Shown here: piece by piece, positions 9,899 to 22,400 of the stretch
How the letters are laid out: each line of letters begins with the position of its first letter
How positions within the stretch are numbered: the stretch's first letter is position 1
Assembly (NCBI GenBank): GCA_946965045.2
Contig: OX337229.1
Coordinates: forward strand, 4,774,001-4,838,000
Length of the DNA: 64,000 nucleotides
Origin: Epithemia pelagica
Lineage: Eukaryota > Bacillariophyta > Bacillariophyceae > Surirellales > Surirellaceae
Direction: 5' to 3'
The notes under the pieces: model-generated
What the model was told of the DNA's origin: nothing
The model's input: the letters and a program-made list of their open reading frames with translations, nothing else
Databases searched by the model: none
Translations under genes and position numbers: made by a program

Positions 9899-11640
9899 CT
9901 ACAAATCCGACGTCGTTGACGACATGGAGAAGGATGGCGCTCGCATAAAGGATGCGACTTGTGGATCCAATTCCGCCACAATGCTTTGCAATCGTGTCAT
10001 GATTTGAGTAAATTCCGGTCGCTGCGATACTTTGACATGCCACGCTTGTCGCAACAGCCGACACAGGTCTTGGGGCCATTGAGTGTCGAGGAGAGCGGGA
10101 CGATGATGTTGGACAAAGACCCGATCCAAAAACATATTGGTGGTATACAACCCAAAGGGAGGTTCCAATGCCAAAATGTACCACACCAGCATGGCCCAAC
10201 TGTAAACGTCAGCCTTGTGATTGTAGGGTTGGTATAAGCCCACCTCGGGTGCCATGTACCGTAGAGCACCGGTAAATCCCGTCAATAAGTAGGTATCGTC
10301 GTTCCTGTGGTCATTCTTTTTGCTGGTGTTATTGGAAGCTGTAGGAGTAGGAGTAGGATTAACATCTTCGTTTATCTCCTCACGGTCGTTGTCGTTGCCA
10401 TCCGAGGTGGTGTCGGCATTGCTGCTACTTGCCCTCGACAAAGACGACGACGACGACGGCCGATACTTGTCTTGTGGTCGTAATTCTCGAGCCAATCCAA
10501 AATCAAACAATTTGAGTTCTCCCGATGGTTTGGCAAAGCCGATATTGTCGGGTTTCAAATCTCGATAGACAATCCGTCGACTGTGCAAATACTGCAGGGC
10601 ATGGGCGACATCGTAGGCCACCAACAAGCGTTCCGTCCACAGGGCTGTGGCTTGATCTTGGGGTCGTCGACGTCGACCCAATCCAGTGACAAATCCCGTC
10701 AATCCTCGAGTGGCTCGATCCTGATGCATCCACGCTGTAAGACGGCGAGGTAAGGTTTCGTCCAAGTGTTCGACCACGACAAAGTAGGACGGCAGAAAGG
10801 TTGAGTCGTCATGAGGCATGCCATGCAACCGAATAATATGCGCATGATTCAAAGAGGCCAAGAATTTGGCTTCCAATACCAAATCCATCAACCCTCTCAA
10901 GTATGTGACACGATCGGTTTGAAACAAACTGGATTCAACTTCCTTCAAAACATACTTGGTCCCCTTGCGTGACCACACTCGTCGAGCCAACCATTCACGA
11001 GAGGCAGGGCCATTGTTGTTGTTGTTGTTACCGGAGGAACCAGTTTGGTTGTTGAGGTTGTTCGAAGAATTGTTCTGGTTGCCGGCACTACCATTTCTCC
11101 TACTGGACCGACTGGTAGAACTACTGCTGGATTGACGAAAGAACAACCGACGTTGTTTCTGGTGATTCATGTTGTTTGAATGGATTGAACCATTCTCACT
11201 GGATTCCTCATGGGTGGTTTCGATGTTGATGTCGTTTGTCTGGATGGAGGATGGTGATGCTTGCAAGTGAATGGATTGGATTTCTCGCACGACACCGTAG
11301 GTCCCCCGTCCAACGACACGACCCGTTCGAATTTCTAACCGATGCAACTTGGGAATACGACTGACGGGTGAAGAAGAAGATGACCCTGTCTCAAGGATGA
11401 TAACGATGATGATGACAGGAAATGGGATTGTTCCGTTTCCTCCGTCACCACTTGTTGGACCATTTGCAAAATGGTTTCCATGGAAGCATCTTGATAGGCT
11501 TGCGCGTCAATCTCCCAGGGACGCCGCCGACTACCAACAACCGATGTAGGATTCGTTGGATGATTGGGATCAGGTGACAAAGACGACGACGATATCAACG
11601 AGGATGACACCAAGGGCAAGGGTGGTGGAAGTGGCCCCAT
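9899..11640 (-). CDS. protein kinase; N-terminal exon join unresolved
   Basis: The minus-strand frame from about 11,390 down to 9899 encodes a complete kinase domain: glycine loop GRVVGRGTYGVV, the ATP lysine in KYVLKEVE, catalytic loop YRDLKPDNIGF, DFGLARE, activation-segment end GALRYMAPEV, and the helix DVYSWAMLVWYI. The sequence around these motifs fits the TKL or a divergent Ser/Thr group; the substrate is unknown. Inserts rich in S/N separate subdomains. This frame has no ATG ahead of the glycine loop. An ATG at 11640 opens another frame (MGPLPPPLPLVSSS...ETILQMVQQVVTEE) that runs to 11335, so the true start is probably there, with a frame change somewhere between about 11,440 and 11,345. 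No GT-AG pair there has a strong donor; a 56-bp GTCATC...GTCAG intron would fit the phase. The kinase assignment is firm, the N-terminus is not. Confidence 0.8.
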
Positions 11641-12006
11641 GATTGGAGTCTCCCAATTGCGACTCGCAGCAATGCTCCTTGTGTCTTTCCCGCCGACTAT
11701 CTCCACCCTGAAGAAATCATTCCAGTATCGTTATCAATTATTACCAACAGCAACCAGAACGGAGAACGAGAAGGACAAACACAAACCAGACTTGAATAAA
11801 CTCTTCCCGTCCTCGTTGTCACAACAGAAATAATCCGAAGCCAGCAATGAGTGGGTCGCTCTTTTGTTAGTGGCGGATGAGTCGCTCTCTTTGTGTTCTT
11901 CGACGTCGAATCCGGGACTTACCGGTCATGAGTTCCTTGCCCAGTTTTTTCCGGTGCTGACGACGGAGCCAATCTAAATAAAAAAAGAAACACATCTTGT
12001 GAAACG
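11641..12006. promoter_or_regulatory. divergent intergenic region (kinase / ADA2)
   Basis: 366 bp separates the proposed kinase start and the ADA2 start, which point away from each other. No specific site was identified. Confidence 0.4.
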
Positions 12007-14838
12007 ATGGCACCCTCGAAACGGCGTAAGGGGAAGCAAGCTGCATCGCGTGCGGCGTCGACGAGACATTCGGCTGCTGCGGCTGCCGCAGCCACAAGCA
12101 CGACGACCACCAGCCAACCAACGAGTACCACCAAGTCGTCCGAAGACCGTGGTGCCCATTCTCCCACCAGTACAACTACTACTTATCACAACAACAAGGA
12201 CCACCCGGGAGATCCAATGATTGTCCCCACGATGATTGCAGATGAAAATGATATCATCTTGACAAGTTCCAAGAGAAAAGGGGTGTACGAATGTGATGTT
12301 TGTCGTGGTGATATCAGTCAATCGCCACGAATTCGTTGTGCGGTGAACGAAGAATTTGATATTTGTTTGGATTGTTTTGTTTCCAAACTCGTCAATCCTT
12401 CTGCTTCGTCGTCGTCTTCCGCCAACAACAACAAAAAACCTACGCCCTTGAAACATGGATATCGAGTGTGTGATTCCACACGATTTCCAGTCTTTCCCAC
12501 CGCACGACAATGGTCCACCAAAGCCTTTGTTCAAAACGTGGCAGCAGCATCCACAACAACAACAACAACCGCACCACCGCTGCTTTCCCATGCTACCAGC
12601 AGCATCTCCATGGCTTCCAACAACAATGGGTCTGTATCGAATACAGAAACGGAGGGAGAGATTGTATCAACACCTCAGAAAAAGGTGACTCTGGAAACCG
12701 TAAACGAAACGACCAAAGAATCATCCATGGAGTCTTCCAGTGAAGAAGAAAAAGTAGAATCTGCACAAGAAGCTCCATCAAAAACCTCTGATACTGCTAT
12801 GGATGTGGATACTCCGATGGAAAACACACAAGAGTCATCCTCTCAAAAGGAACATCCCAAGACACTTGTTCCATCGGATCCCATGGTTGTTTCAACTCCT
12901 TCTTCCACGTCGGCTGCTGCTTCGACGACTAGTACGAGTGGAGGATATTTCTTTCGAGCCGATGATCCCAAACTTTATTGGACCGTCGAAGAAGATTTAC
13001 GGCTTTTGGAAGGCATTCAAAACCATGGATTGGGAAATTGGGTCGAAATTGCCGAAACCGTGGCGGGTCAAGGCAAAACTCCCAAGCGATGTATGGAGCG
13101 TTATCTGGACGATTACCTGGGACGGTATGGGCACATACTGCCCATGTATACATTGATTCCTCATGACGATTCCACAGAAGCGAGTGCTGCTGCTGTTGTG
13201 GAGGACTCCACCGGCACGGATGCAGCCGAAGGACAAGACAAGGACACTACTGCCGAGGAATCCAATGTCGGCGATTCCACCACCACCGCTAAGCCGTCCT
13301 CACAAGGCGGTGACACGGCGAGTGGAAAGAGCGCTACTAGTACTACGATTCCAGCAGGGAATACGATGGACGCCTCGTTGGCATCCTATATGGAGGATCT
13401 GCCACGGTCTTCCAAACGCAGGTCCACCCACTTTCGGTCGCCGGGGGGTTCCACTGTCTCGGGGTCCAATTTGGCAAGCCGCAAAAAGTACAAGGTAGTG
13501 CCCACCGAGACACTGGAAGGCTACGAGACGTATTGGCCCAATCCCTATTGTCCATCGACGCGATCGACGGTTGTTGTGCCAGGAACCGAGGTGGGTCGTG
13601 ACCAAATGTACAAAGCCGAGCAAGCCTACGTCAAGGCCATTAGTGCAGCACAATCCAAGAAGGAAGTGGATGCGATCCACAAGGAATGGGCCGAAACAAA
13701 ACTCAACAAGCCGTACGGTCCTTCTGTCTTGCCACCTCGACCCGAAGATGTGGAAACCATGTCAGGAGCGGAACTTGCGGGATTTATGCCGAGACGTGGT
13801 GACTTTGACATTGAATGGGATAATGACGCGGAAGAGACAATTGGAGATATGGAGTTCTTACCGACCGACTCGGAAGAGGACAGGCAATTAAAACTCAAAG
13901 TACTTGCAATCTACGATGCAAAACTGGACAAGAGAGAATCTCGAAAAAAGTTTATCATCAGTCGCAAACTGTGGGATTATCGGAGACTACATCAAGATTT
14001 TGAAGCTTTGCCTCGCGATGAACGGGATTTGGTTCTACGCATGCGACTTTTTGAAAGATTCCACACTCCACAGGAGCACAACATATTCATCGCTGATATT
14101 CTCAAAGCGAAGCGCCTTCGAAAGGAAATCGCCAAACTTCAAATGTACCGTCGGATTGGTATCCGGACACTTGTCGAAGCAGAAAAGTACGAGCTCGACA
14201 AACTTCGCCGACAGTTCCACAGCAAAGCGGCAAGTGCTACCAACCAAGGCAAAGAGGATTCTGGTAGTGGAACTGGAGCGAGCAATAAACCAGATGATGC
14301 AACGGCTTCCACATCGTTATGGAGACAGTATCGAACCAATGATCGGAGAGTGCGAAAAAGCGTGAATCGGGGCGTGTCGTTTGGAACCAAAGAAAAGGCG
14401 TTGACCACCGACTCAGCAGCCTTTGAAGCTGGAGCGACGACAAATGATCCCATGGATATTGACAACAATAACTCAGATCTAGTCATGAGACCGAGCGAGG
14501 ACGCTTCTACCACAACCACTGGCCCGAACCAAATTGACTTGACAAAAAAGCTGCCGTCCGCGAGGTCTGCTCTATCTCAACAAGAAATTGAACTCTGTGA
14601 AAAAGTTGGTTTGACGCACGATCAATATCGCGACATTAAAAGAGTGTTGATTCAAGAGTCACTGGAGGCTGGCTTACTCGATAAGGAAGGAGCAGGTTCA
14701 AGTCGTCGGTCCTTGATAAAAATGGATACTGTTCGAAGGGGGAATCTAATTGATTTCTTCTTGAGAGCAGGCTGGGTTTCTACCAGATTGAGCCATATTG
14801 CAAGAAGTTTGCCCCATTCCTCTCAGCCACAATCGTGA
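12007..14838 (+). CDS. ADA2: transcriptional adaptor ADA2 (SAGA-type acetyltransferase complex)
   Basis: A single exon of 943 residues. Domain order is that of ADA2: a ZZ zinc finger at about 94-130 (YECDVCRGDI...FDICLDCF), a SANT/Myb domain at about 322-375 (YWTVEEDLRLLEGI, GNWVEIAE), the ADA2 core starting with GFMPRRGDFDIEWDNDAEE near 592, and a C-terminal SWIRM domain at about 856-930 (SQQEIELCEKVGL...RGNLIDFFLRAGW). ADA2 bridges the GCN5 acetyltransferase to SAGA and stimulates histone H3 acetylation, acting in the nucleus. It is roughly twice the length of yeast ADA2 (434 residues), because of long Ser/Thr/Ala-rich linkers between ZZ and SANT and after SANT. Confidence 0.95.
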   Translation: MAPSKRRKGKQAASRAASTRHSAAAAAAATSTTTTSQPTSTTKSSEDRGAHSPTSTTTTYHNNKDHPGDPMIVPTMIADENDIILTSSKRKGVYECDVCRGDISQSPRIRCAVNEEFDICLDCFVSKLVNPSASSSSSANNNKKPTPLKHGYRVCDSTRFPVFPTARQWSTKAFVQNVAAASTTTTTTAPPLLSHATSSISMASNNNGSVSNTETEGEIVSTPQKKVTLETVNETTKESSMESSSEEEKVESAQEAPSKTSDTAMDVDTPMENTQESSSQKEHPKTLVPSDPMVVSTPSSTSAAASTTSTSGGYFFRADDPKLYWTVEEDLRLLEGIQNHGLGNWVEIAETVAGQGKTPKRCMERYLDDYLGRYGHILPMYTLIPHDDSTEASAAAVVEDSTGTDAAEGQDKDTTAEESNVGDSTTTAKPSSQGGDTASGKSATSTTIPAGNTMDASLASYMEDLPRSSKRRSTHFRSPGGSTVSGSNLASRKKYKVVPTETLEGYETYWPNPYCPSTRSTVVVPGTEVGRDQMYKAEQAYVKAISAAQSKKEVDAIHKEWAETKLNKPYGPSVLPPRPEDVETMSGAELAGFMPRRGDFDIEWDNDAEETIGDMEFLPTDSEEDRQLKLKVLAIYDAKLDKRESRKKFIISRKLWDYRRLHQDFEALPRDERDLVLRMRLFERFHTPQEHNIFIADILKAKRLRKEIAKLQMYRRIGIRTLVEAEKYELDKLRRQFHSKAASATNQGKEDSGSGTGASNKPDDATASTSLWRQYRTNDRRVRKSVNRGVSFGTKEKALTTDSAAFEAGATTNDPMDIDNNNSDLVMRPSEDASTTTTGPNQIDLTKKLPSARSALSQQEIELCEKVGLTHDQYRDIKRVLIQESLEAGLLDKEGAGSSRRSLIKMDTVRRGNLIDFFLRAGWVSTRLSHIARSLPHSSQPQS

Positions 14839-15135
14839 CCCTGTTAACTTCCTCTGACATTAATCTAGAAAGAAGTTTTGGGGTATTTCATAGTCGGTGT
14901 AAGAGCTAGATACTACTGCTCCTACTATCCTATCATACTCTGAAATAGGAGTACTACTCCTAGGAGTAGCTAGGTAGAGGAGATAGGGCCATACACGTGT
15001 GGGTGGTCCGCGGGAGGTCTGCCGACCAAGGACCCATCCGCCGAGCCACCCCGCAAAATCAAAAAGCCAACGTTACGGACGAAAATTGAGACGTGCTATA
15101 CACATATGAGTGTATTTGAAAAGGAAACTTGAAGA

Positions 15136-16363
15136 ATGATGTCCCCTTCGACATGGGCAACAAAGTCCTTATCGAATGGAAGAAACATATCCACGATTTT
15201 GATCCGCAGTCCGAGCGGCAGACTGCGGCAATATGGGCCAACAATAGCGCAGTTTGGAAAACACTACGGCACGGCCCGAGTCATGAAGAATTCTTCGTCG
15301 ACTTTTGTTCGTCTTTCGACATCTCACGGCAAAGAAACTGTCTTTTGCCGCTTCCAATCCGCGCATCGATCTTGTGTTCCTGGGATGTATCATCGCCAGT
15401 CAACTTCATTTCAACACCAGCATTTGGGGAGCGTTACACATCTCTCTTCGTTTTTTGGTGGCCGTTCGAACAGACCTCCATCGAACAATCGAGTGGCTCA
15501 GGGTGCGGGATTGTTAGGAGGTGCTATGCTTCTGTTTGGTAAAACCAAATATCTGTTGGCGGCCTTGAAGCTTACAAAAATGGCATCACTCGGGAGTATG
15601 GTTCTTACTATTGGTACCTATTCCATGTTTTTCGGTTGGCCCTACGCCGTTGGAATGGTAGGGTTAATTGCCGTGCATGAAGCAGGTCATGCTCTTGTTC
15701 TCCATCAAAAAGGTATTCCATTTTCTCCCGCGGTATTTGTTCCATTCGTAAGTTCGTTGTTAGATTCAATGTATCCTCAAATTACGATTACCAACTTTGC
15801 CTTTCTTTGCTGTTGAGCAGATGGGCGCTGTCATTGTGACAAAGGAGCTTCCTCGAGATGCTTGGGAGGATGCCGTAGTTGCATATGGAGGACCAGCTCT
15901 GGGATCTTTGGGAGCAGGGGTCGTCGCCATAGGAGCGCACATGACAGATTCGCAGCTTCTCTATGCGCTTGCCGATTTTGGCTTTATGATCAATTTGTTC
16001 AATCTTCTGCCACTCGGATCAATGGACGGTGGTCGAATTACAGGCGCCATCTCTCCCTATGCAGGTATAGCCGGCGTTGGGATGGGTGGTGCATTAGCGT
16101 ATACAGGTGCCATCGCAAACCCCATTTTCTATCTTGTTCTACTTTCGGGTACATACGAAACCTTCATGCGATTCTACGACAGTTCCCGTCTTCCCCCCAA
16201 CTACTACAATATTCCGTTTCAAAAAAGGGCCGCTATGACTGTTGGTTACTTTGGCTTGATTGCAGCGCTAGCCGCTGCAATGGATGCCAACAAAAGGTAC
16301 CGGAAGCCACCAGAACTCCTGATGAGAGAGCGAGAGATCGAGAAAACCTTTGATATGCGCTAG
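15136..16363 (+). CDS. site-2-protease-like membrane metalloprotease (peptidase M50)
   Basis: Two exons, 15136-15747 and 15821-16363, with a 73-bp intron (GTAAGT...GAGCAG) joined in phase 0, giving 384 residues. The join restores AVFVPFMGAVIV across a membrane region. The zinc motif HEAGH is at residues 181-185 within a hydrophobic helix, and the second metal ligand sits in LLPLGSMDGGRI, the NPDG-like motif of M50 proteases. Four to six hydrophobic segments follow. The first ~100 residues are Ser/Arg/His-rich with few acids, consistent with an organelle-targeting leader (mitochondrion or plastid not distinguishable). Such enzymes cut substrates within membranes; the substrate here is unknown. 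The gene ends 46 bp from the end of the convergent ATR gene. Confidence 0.9.
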
Positions 16364-16409
16364 GAAAGATAATCATCAATATTGCCTTTATCAAATAGGT
16401 CAAATAAAT

Positions 16410-19400
16410 TCATACCCACGGCATCCATCCTGAGAACAACTGTACTAGATTCTCACTGCTGCTTGCCTCTGCGATCAGTTTGTGGACTTGGCCTTCAACA
16501 GACAAAGCCATCACTTGGGTTAGTTCCTCGTCCTCCTGGTCGGTGTGAGAATCTAACAACTGTTTCCCTGCTTTCAAGTTCTTATTCCGAAGGTTGTATA
16601 TCCCACGAAGACGCTCATCAATTACGTTGATTGAGCGCTTGGCTTCCCTAACGTGGCGGTGTTGTTCCTGACCCCATCGGGACGATTTTTGTTGTGATCG
16701 TGTTCGCTTCCACTCAATCACAGGGTCATTTATGAACGGTTCTAAAACAGAGAGCAGAGTGGTTGACTGTCTCCGTAAAGTTGACATGGCATCCTTTAGG
16801 CTTCCGGAAAATATCCCGTCGGTCCCACAAGGACCGAAAGCGTCAACGAGATTTGCGGTCAGACGAAAGGGAACAATTTCAGGCTTAGGTAGACTCAGCC
16901 CCTTGTCAAAGATGCAATCAAAATCGACATGAACAATCTCTCCAGATGATGTATCAACTAAAATGTTTCTGATGGGTGGCGAGTGAAAAAACGAAAAGGG
17001 AATCAGCAACGGAGAATGGTTGTGCGAATGTGGTAATGATAAACTTACTCTGCATGGCGATCCCCTAGCCCAATCACGTGACCAACAGCTGACCACGAGG
17101 CCGCACTTTGTGCAAAACGAGTCCTTGCTTCGTACCAGGCGTGGGGGTTAGGAAAGTTCTGGACAAACCACCAGAAAAGAAGCGGAGGATTGGGTTTCAA
17201 GCATAGATCCTCGAACAACAAAGCAGCACGTCGCAGATCACCCTGTGACACAAATACGTCTTGACATTTTTTCTCGAAGGTATGTTTCAGTGCGGGGTCT
17301 AGTCGACTAATCCGAGATCCTCGACGGCTACTGGAGGACGTCGGTGCCATGGGATTGTACGTGTCTCCTACGAGGTTTCGAAGGGATTTCGTATGTGCAA
17401 CCCATTCCAAAATACCAGTCTCTTCGGAGAGACAGGTTACTGCAAAAGTACGCAAACGGAGTCCTCTTTGAGACCGTTGACTCTGCTTTGTGCTGGACAA
17501 AAGCAATCTATTGATGACGTTGTTGAGATCTTGGACTCGTGCATCTTTCCTGAGATCTCCTGCCGCCTCTTGTTTGATGAGGAAATGCATCTCCCCGATG
17601 TCCGACTCTATCGGATCAGGGGTGGGATCAAAAACTTTAGAGGGATCCCAACTTGTCACGAAGGCTGTCACCTTTTTGGGTCTTGCTTTGGAAACCATCA
17701 CACGAATTCTTCGACACCATGCCCGCATCCGTGGAACCTGTGTAGAAAAAACGGTTGACGATTGGATCGTGCTATATTGCGTATGAGAGAGGCACAGAGC
17801 AGCTTGAACTGGCGGAATAAAAGCTGTCAGTGGAACTTCTCCTTGCCAAGGTTTCACGCTTAGTTCAGTTTTCCTCTGGTCTTTTATTTCATATCGGGCG
17901 AGGTCGTGGAGATGCTTGAAAAGTCCGACAGATGTTTGCAATAGCTTGTTCGTCACTTCGTTTTTCTGATTGATAAAGTCGTTACAGGAATCTGTAAAGA
18001 TTTTCTTTACGATTAACCTCCGTGTTTGGTCTTTTGAATGGACTTCAAAATTTTTCAACGAACAAGATGAGATAAGAACACTGCACGACAACAATATTCA
18101 GGAAAACTTACCTAACCATGCGAGGTGCCACATAGTTTGTTCAGGAAACTTTGTGAGGACTCGCCTTAGCATTTCACGAACTATATTTCTTGTATCCTGG
18201 TTCGGATGTGTTATCCGAGAAACGAGCTGAGCAATTGCAGAGTAAAACGCTTGGGCTGGGATACTTTTGAAGCTTTTCGCCATGAATTCATTCAGTGACG
18301 TCTGGGCCTCGTTACGACTTTTTTTCATGGTTCGTTTTTGGTCTTCAGTGGGAGCCTGTGTGTTCGCAGGTTCTTGGTTTTGAGGAAGGTCCTCCGTAAC
18401 GAACGTGAACTGGAACCACAGCGACAAAAGTCTTGGTAGGGCTTGGTAAAGATGCTTCAAGTCCAGCTTTAAAGCTTCTGCATAGTGCGATACAGCCAGC
18501 ACAAGGAACTTTTGGCATGTCTTGTCCAGGGATATAGTTTCATTCATAGATCCATCATCGTAGCCTGAGAAAGAATGTTTCGACGCGCGCCGCTGCAGAA
18601 GTGATGCCCGAGATCGCATTACTTCCTCTGCATATTTCGCATAGTGGAACTGCGCTTTCTCCCATTCAGGTGCTATGCAATGGATGAAACGAAAGCCACA
18701 AAGAATCTCATTTCCTCCTTTAAGCCCTGAAGCAATAGTCCATTTTAGTGATTTCAGAGCTGATCGAACGAAAACTTGGACAGCGTCATTTTCGTCGACT
18801 TTGTGTTTCCCGAAACCGATGACAGAGGCAACCCGGCGAGAGACTTCAGCCAAGGTCTCGTTCTTTTCCATTAAAGATAATTTTGCAATATCACCAAGAT
18901 CAAGAAGACGCAATGCTTCAGAGCTTTCACCTGTTTTGTGTTTCAGTTTTGCTCGTTCAAGACGGAGGGCAGAGATATCGGTTATACCGACTATGGATGT
19001 GCATGATCTAAACGCTTCATCAGCTCGAGCAAACGCATCCGCCGCAACATTGTGCGTCCCGCGATTACGCGCTCTCTTCCCAACTGAAAGAAACAATCTA
19101 CCCTCAGTTGCGGAATCCAGAGCCAGTCGGGAAAGAGCTAGCCTGACGTTAATCAGAGAAAGTGCGCTTTCAGGAGCAGCAACCTCAAGACTCCAGTTCC
19201 AGTCCTGCCGCAACGTAGAACTGATATTGTTGGAGCAGGTTCCGTCATCCAAATGACTTTGCAGGAAATCTTCCACCTCTTGAAGGCTTCGCAACCTAAC
19301 GATCTGTTCATAAGATCTTCTATAGCTGTCTCGTGACGCGACAGCCAACAGCTCTGTAACCGAATATCTTGCATCCCTTAAATGCCTCGACGCCAATGAC

Positions 19401-22400
19401 GACTGTTTGTTGTGGATTGCAACCAACGCCTTCCCGAGCGATAGATTGTAATTGCCGTCGAGATCAACCTCGTTTTCAAAGGTGAGGTCACGTACAATTT
19501 CCGACAGTTCCTCCCATTTTCCAAGTCGCCATGCCGCTTGGACAGCGTATGGTCCCAAGCTAGAGGAGGCTGACCCTTGCAGAGAAAACGCAAGTCCTTG
19601 AATCTGATTAAGAACACTCTCATATTGACCGAGTTCAAGGAGACATTGGAGTATCCCTCTTTGATGCAACGACTTCACGCAACTATCGTCTTCTGTCTGG
19701 AGTGCTCTCTCGTGTTCGTGCAAAGCGCCATTCCAATCATGTGAAGCAACTCTTTCTCTGATGATATCCGTGACATTTGTGCGCAAATGAGTTCTCGGTT
19801 TCGATGCTGTTAGGGCCGTCAACGTCTCATGGTCATCCAGAGACAAAAGCACTCCTTTCATGGGCTCATAACAGTCGTCTGGACATACACCAGCCGCTCT
19901 ACTTTCACAACCGAGCCCTTGATGTCTCGACACAGTAGGATTTCGAGATGATCCGAAAACGCTTTCAGCGACAGTGAACCTGGATGCCATTTCAAAAAGA
20001 CGCAACGACCGTGCGTTCATTCCTACCCTTGCTGCAGCGGATGCTTGCAATTTGTAAGGAATCTTCCTGAGGATATCTTCGATACGCATAGTTGACTGCT
20101 GTGGTGGCCAGGTCAACACACCATTAGTACTCTCCATCTTCGAACCGCCAGAATATCTTTCTTCGATGTCTTGTTCCAGCCAGTATTGAAAAGTCTCAAC
20201 GACAGTGAAGACAGCGCTTACGGCCATCTGCAGATCTCCACTTCTCATGCGTCCCTTATCCTCGTTGAGGGTTAGGACATCAATTATCTCACGGACTACA
20301 GTTTCGTGATCAACTGGATCACCGTAGCAAAGGCGGTCCAGGACCAGCAGAGGCAGTAAGAACTCAGCCACATTGGATGACTGAGTCCTAAACGCTGTTC
20401 GGCAGGCAAAAAATATTGCATTCCACGCATGATTTTGGCTTTTCTGTGATCTTGTCACCATGTGTCGGGACCAATTTGATATCCACGACAAATAAGAGAA
20501 AGATGTCGAGAAGAAGGGTGGTTGCTTTTGGGCATTGCTATCGCTCTGCTCATGAAATTCAGACTGCCAAAATGGGAGTACAATCTCAAGAACTCCAGCG
20601 TTAGCCAATTCATCAGAGAGCCACTTGTCCATGGAATGATCTTTCGAAGCAACTCCTTGTAACAAAACCAAAAGTTGCTGGATAGCATAGCCTATTTTGT
20701 GTTGGTCCGACGACGACGGAGCAGCACGTAGAGCCCAAACAAGCTCCGAAGTCACCAACTGTAACCCGTAGATATTCGGTTGAACTTTCCAAGGAGGCTT
20801 TTTTAATCTCCATAAATGGGAATCGTTTCCACTGTAGTCTTCAGAACCATGAGAAAGAACTGTATCGTTCAATCTATATTCAGCAATTGCTCCGATTTCT
20901 CCCAGACAAGAAGCTAACAGGAGTTTGTGGATTTGATTTGATTCCACGGCACACCTCGATAGAAGGCATTCGATAAGTTCTGTAATGATTCCACGGGATG
21001 TCTGTGCTTTTGCGACAGTCACAAATCGACTCGCCGATGTACCGGGTTCGTTCTCTATGAGCGAATAGAAAATCGCGCGGCTTTGGCGAATCACCGCAAT
21101 AAGATGCTGAAGGACTACTTGGCGGACACTTGCATCTTCATGAGAAACCAGCGCAATCATGCCGTCGAGTTGCCGGTGTAGAACATATTGCTTTTTCTGC
21201 ATATCCTTTTGAGCATCGTCTTCTGACGATATGCCATTTGTAGGTGAGGCTGTTCCTTCCGAGTCAAAACCAAGGCCGTGAGAACTGAAAGATACTTTTG
21301 CCTTTTCGAGATGTGGTAGCTGGAAAAGGAAGGATATTTCGGAAAAGAAGGGAGCCAAGCTTTTCCCTAGTTCGCCTTCTGATAGGAATCCGATGATCGA
21401 TAGTGCACGAGACTTTGTGCTCAACATGGAGTCCGTAAGTTCGGGGCGCTTCGAGTTTTTTGAGACATGAGGTTTAGGTTCGTCTTCGCTCAGAACCGGA
21501 AGTAGAGCTGCCACCATTGAAGCCAGATTCTCACCTGCGAGAGGGTTGTTAGAAAAAATGTATCTCTGAAATAAGTGGAAGTGATCCAAACGTACCAACA
21601 ATTTCAGCGTTAACTGAACTGACCAGCTTGACGAATTTTGACATGCATTGGACAGCTATTAGTCTGAGCTCTTCCAATCGCATGGACGAAACCGCCCCAA
21701 CACTCTTCTGTGCTATGGCTCCATTTACTGTGGCCATAACTTGTGGCAAGAATTGTGCAACGCCATCTGTCGCGTGTAAAAAATCGAGAATGTGGTTAAG
21801 GGAACGGAGATCCTCAATTTTTTCCCACATCTCCTTATTATGCCACCTGGACTGCACGACGTTGACCAAAAGGTACATAAAATGCGATGAAATCCAAGGG
21901 GAAGCTTCATTGTAATTGGGATTATCGGAAAGCTGGAGTTGACCAAAATGGCTCAGAAAGGATGGACTTTCCCTTGCCTTGGTCGCAAGCAGAAGCGCCC
22001 TTAATGCAAGCCGGGGATCACTCGATCGACCCAGCTCTTTGACGAAAATCTTAAGTATTAGCTGTTCTCTGCCGGACAGCATTGTTTGCAGATCTCGTTT
22101 GTCCTTCAGAACATCTTTCACGAGAAAAAGCAATTCGCGCTGGTTTGCGCGTTGAAATACGAGAGGGAGCATGCGTTCGACAATTTGCGGGGCTTGAGCT
22201 AGTAGATAGAGTTGATGATCCAATTCCTTCGTCCACAGTCGTTTTCCTTTCTTTCGCCGAAATGATCTATCACCCACATCCAAGTATGAGAGGAATGAAC
22301 TCCGTCTGGTATCTATTTTGCCGTCGACTTGCTTTTGCGCCAACTGGAAAAGTTTGAATCCCGCGACCAAACGTAATGCTTGGTAGTTCCTGTCCAGGAT

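Noticed and set aside
14915-14990. GGAGTAGT / CTAGGTAG-rich palindromic stretch after ADA2
   Set aside because: Similar short words recur in several intergenic regions of the window; no defined element could be delimited.
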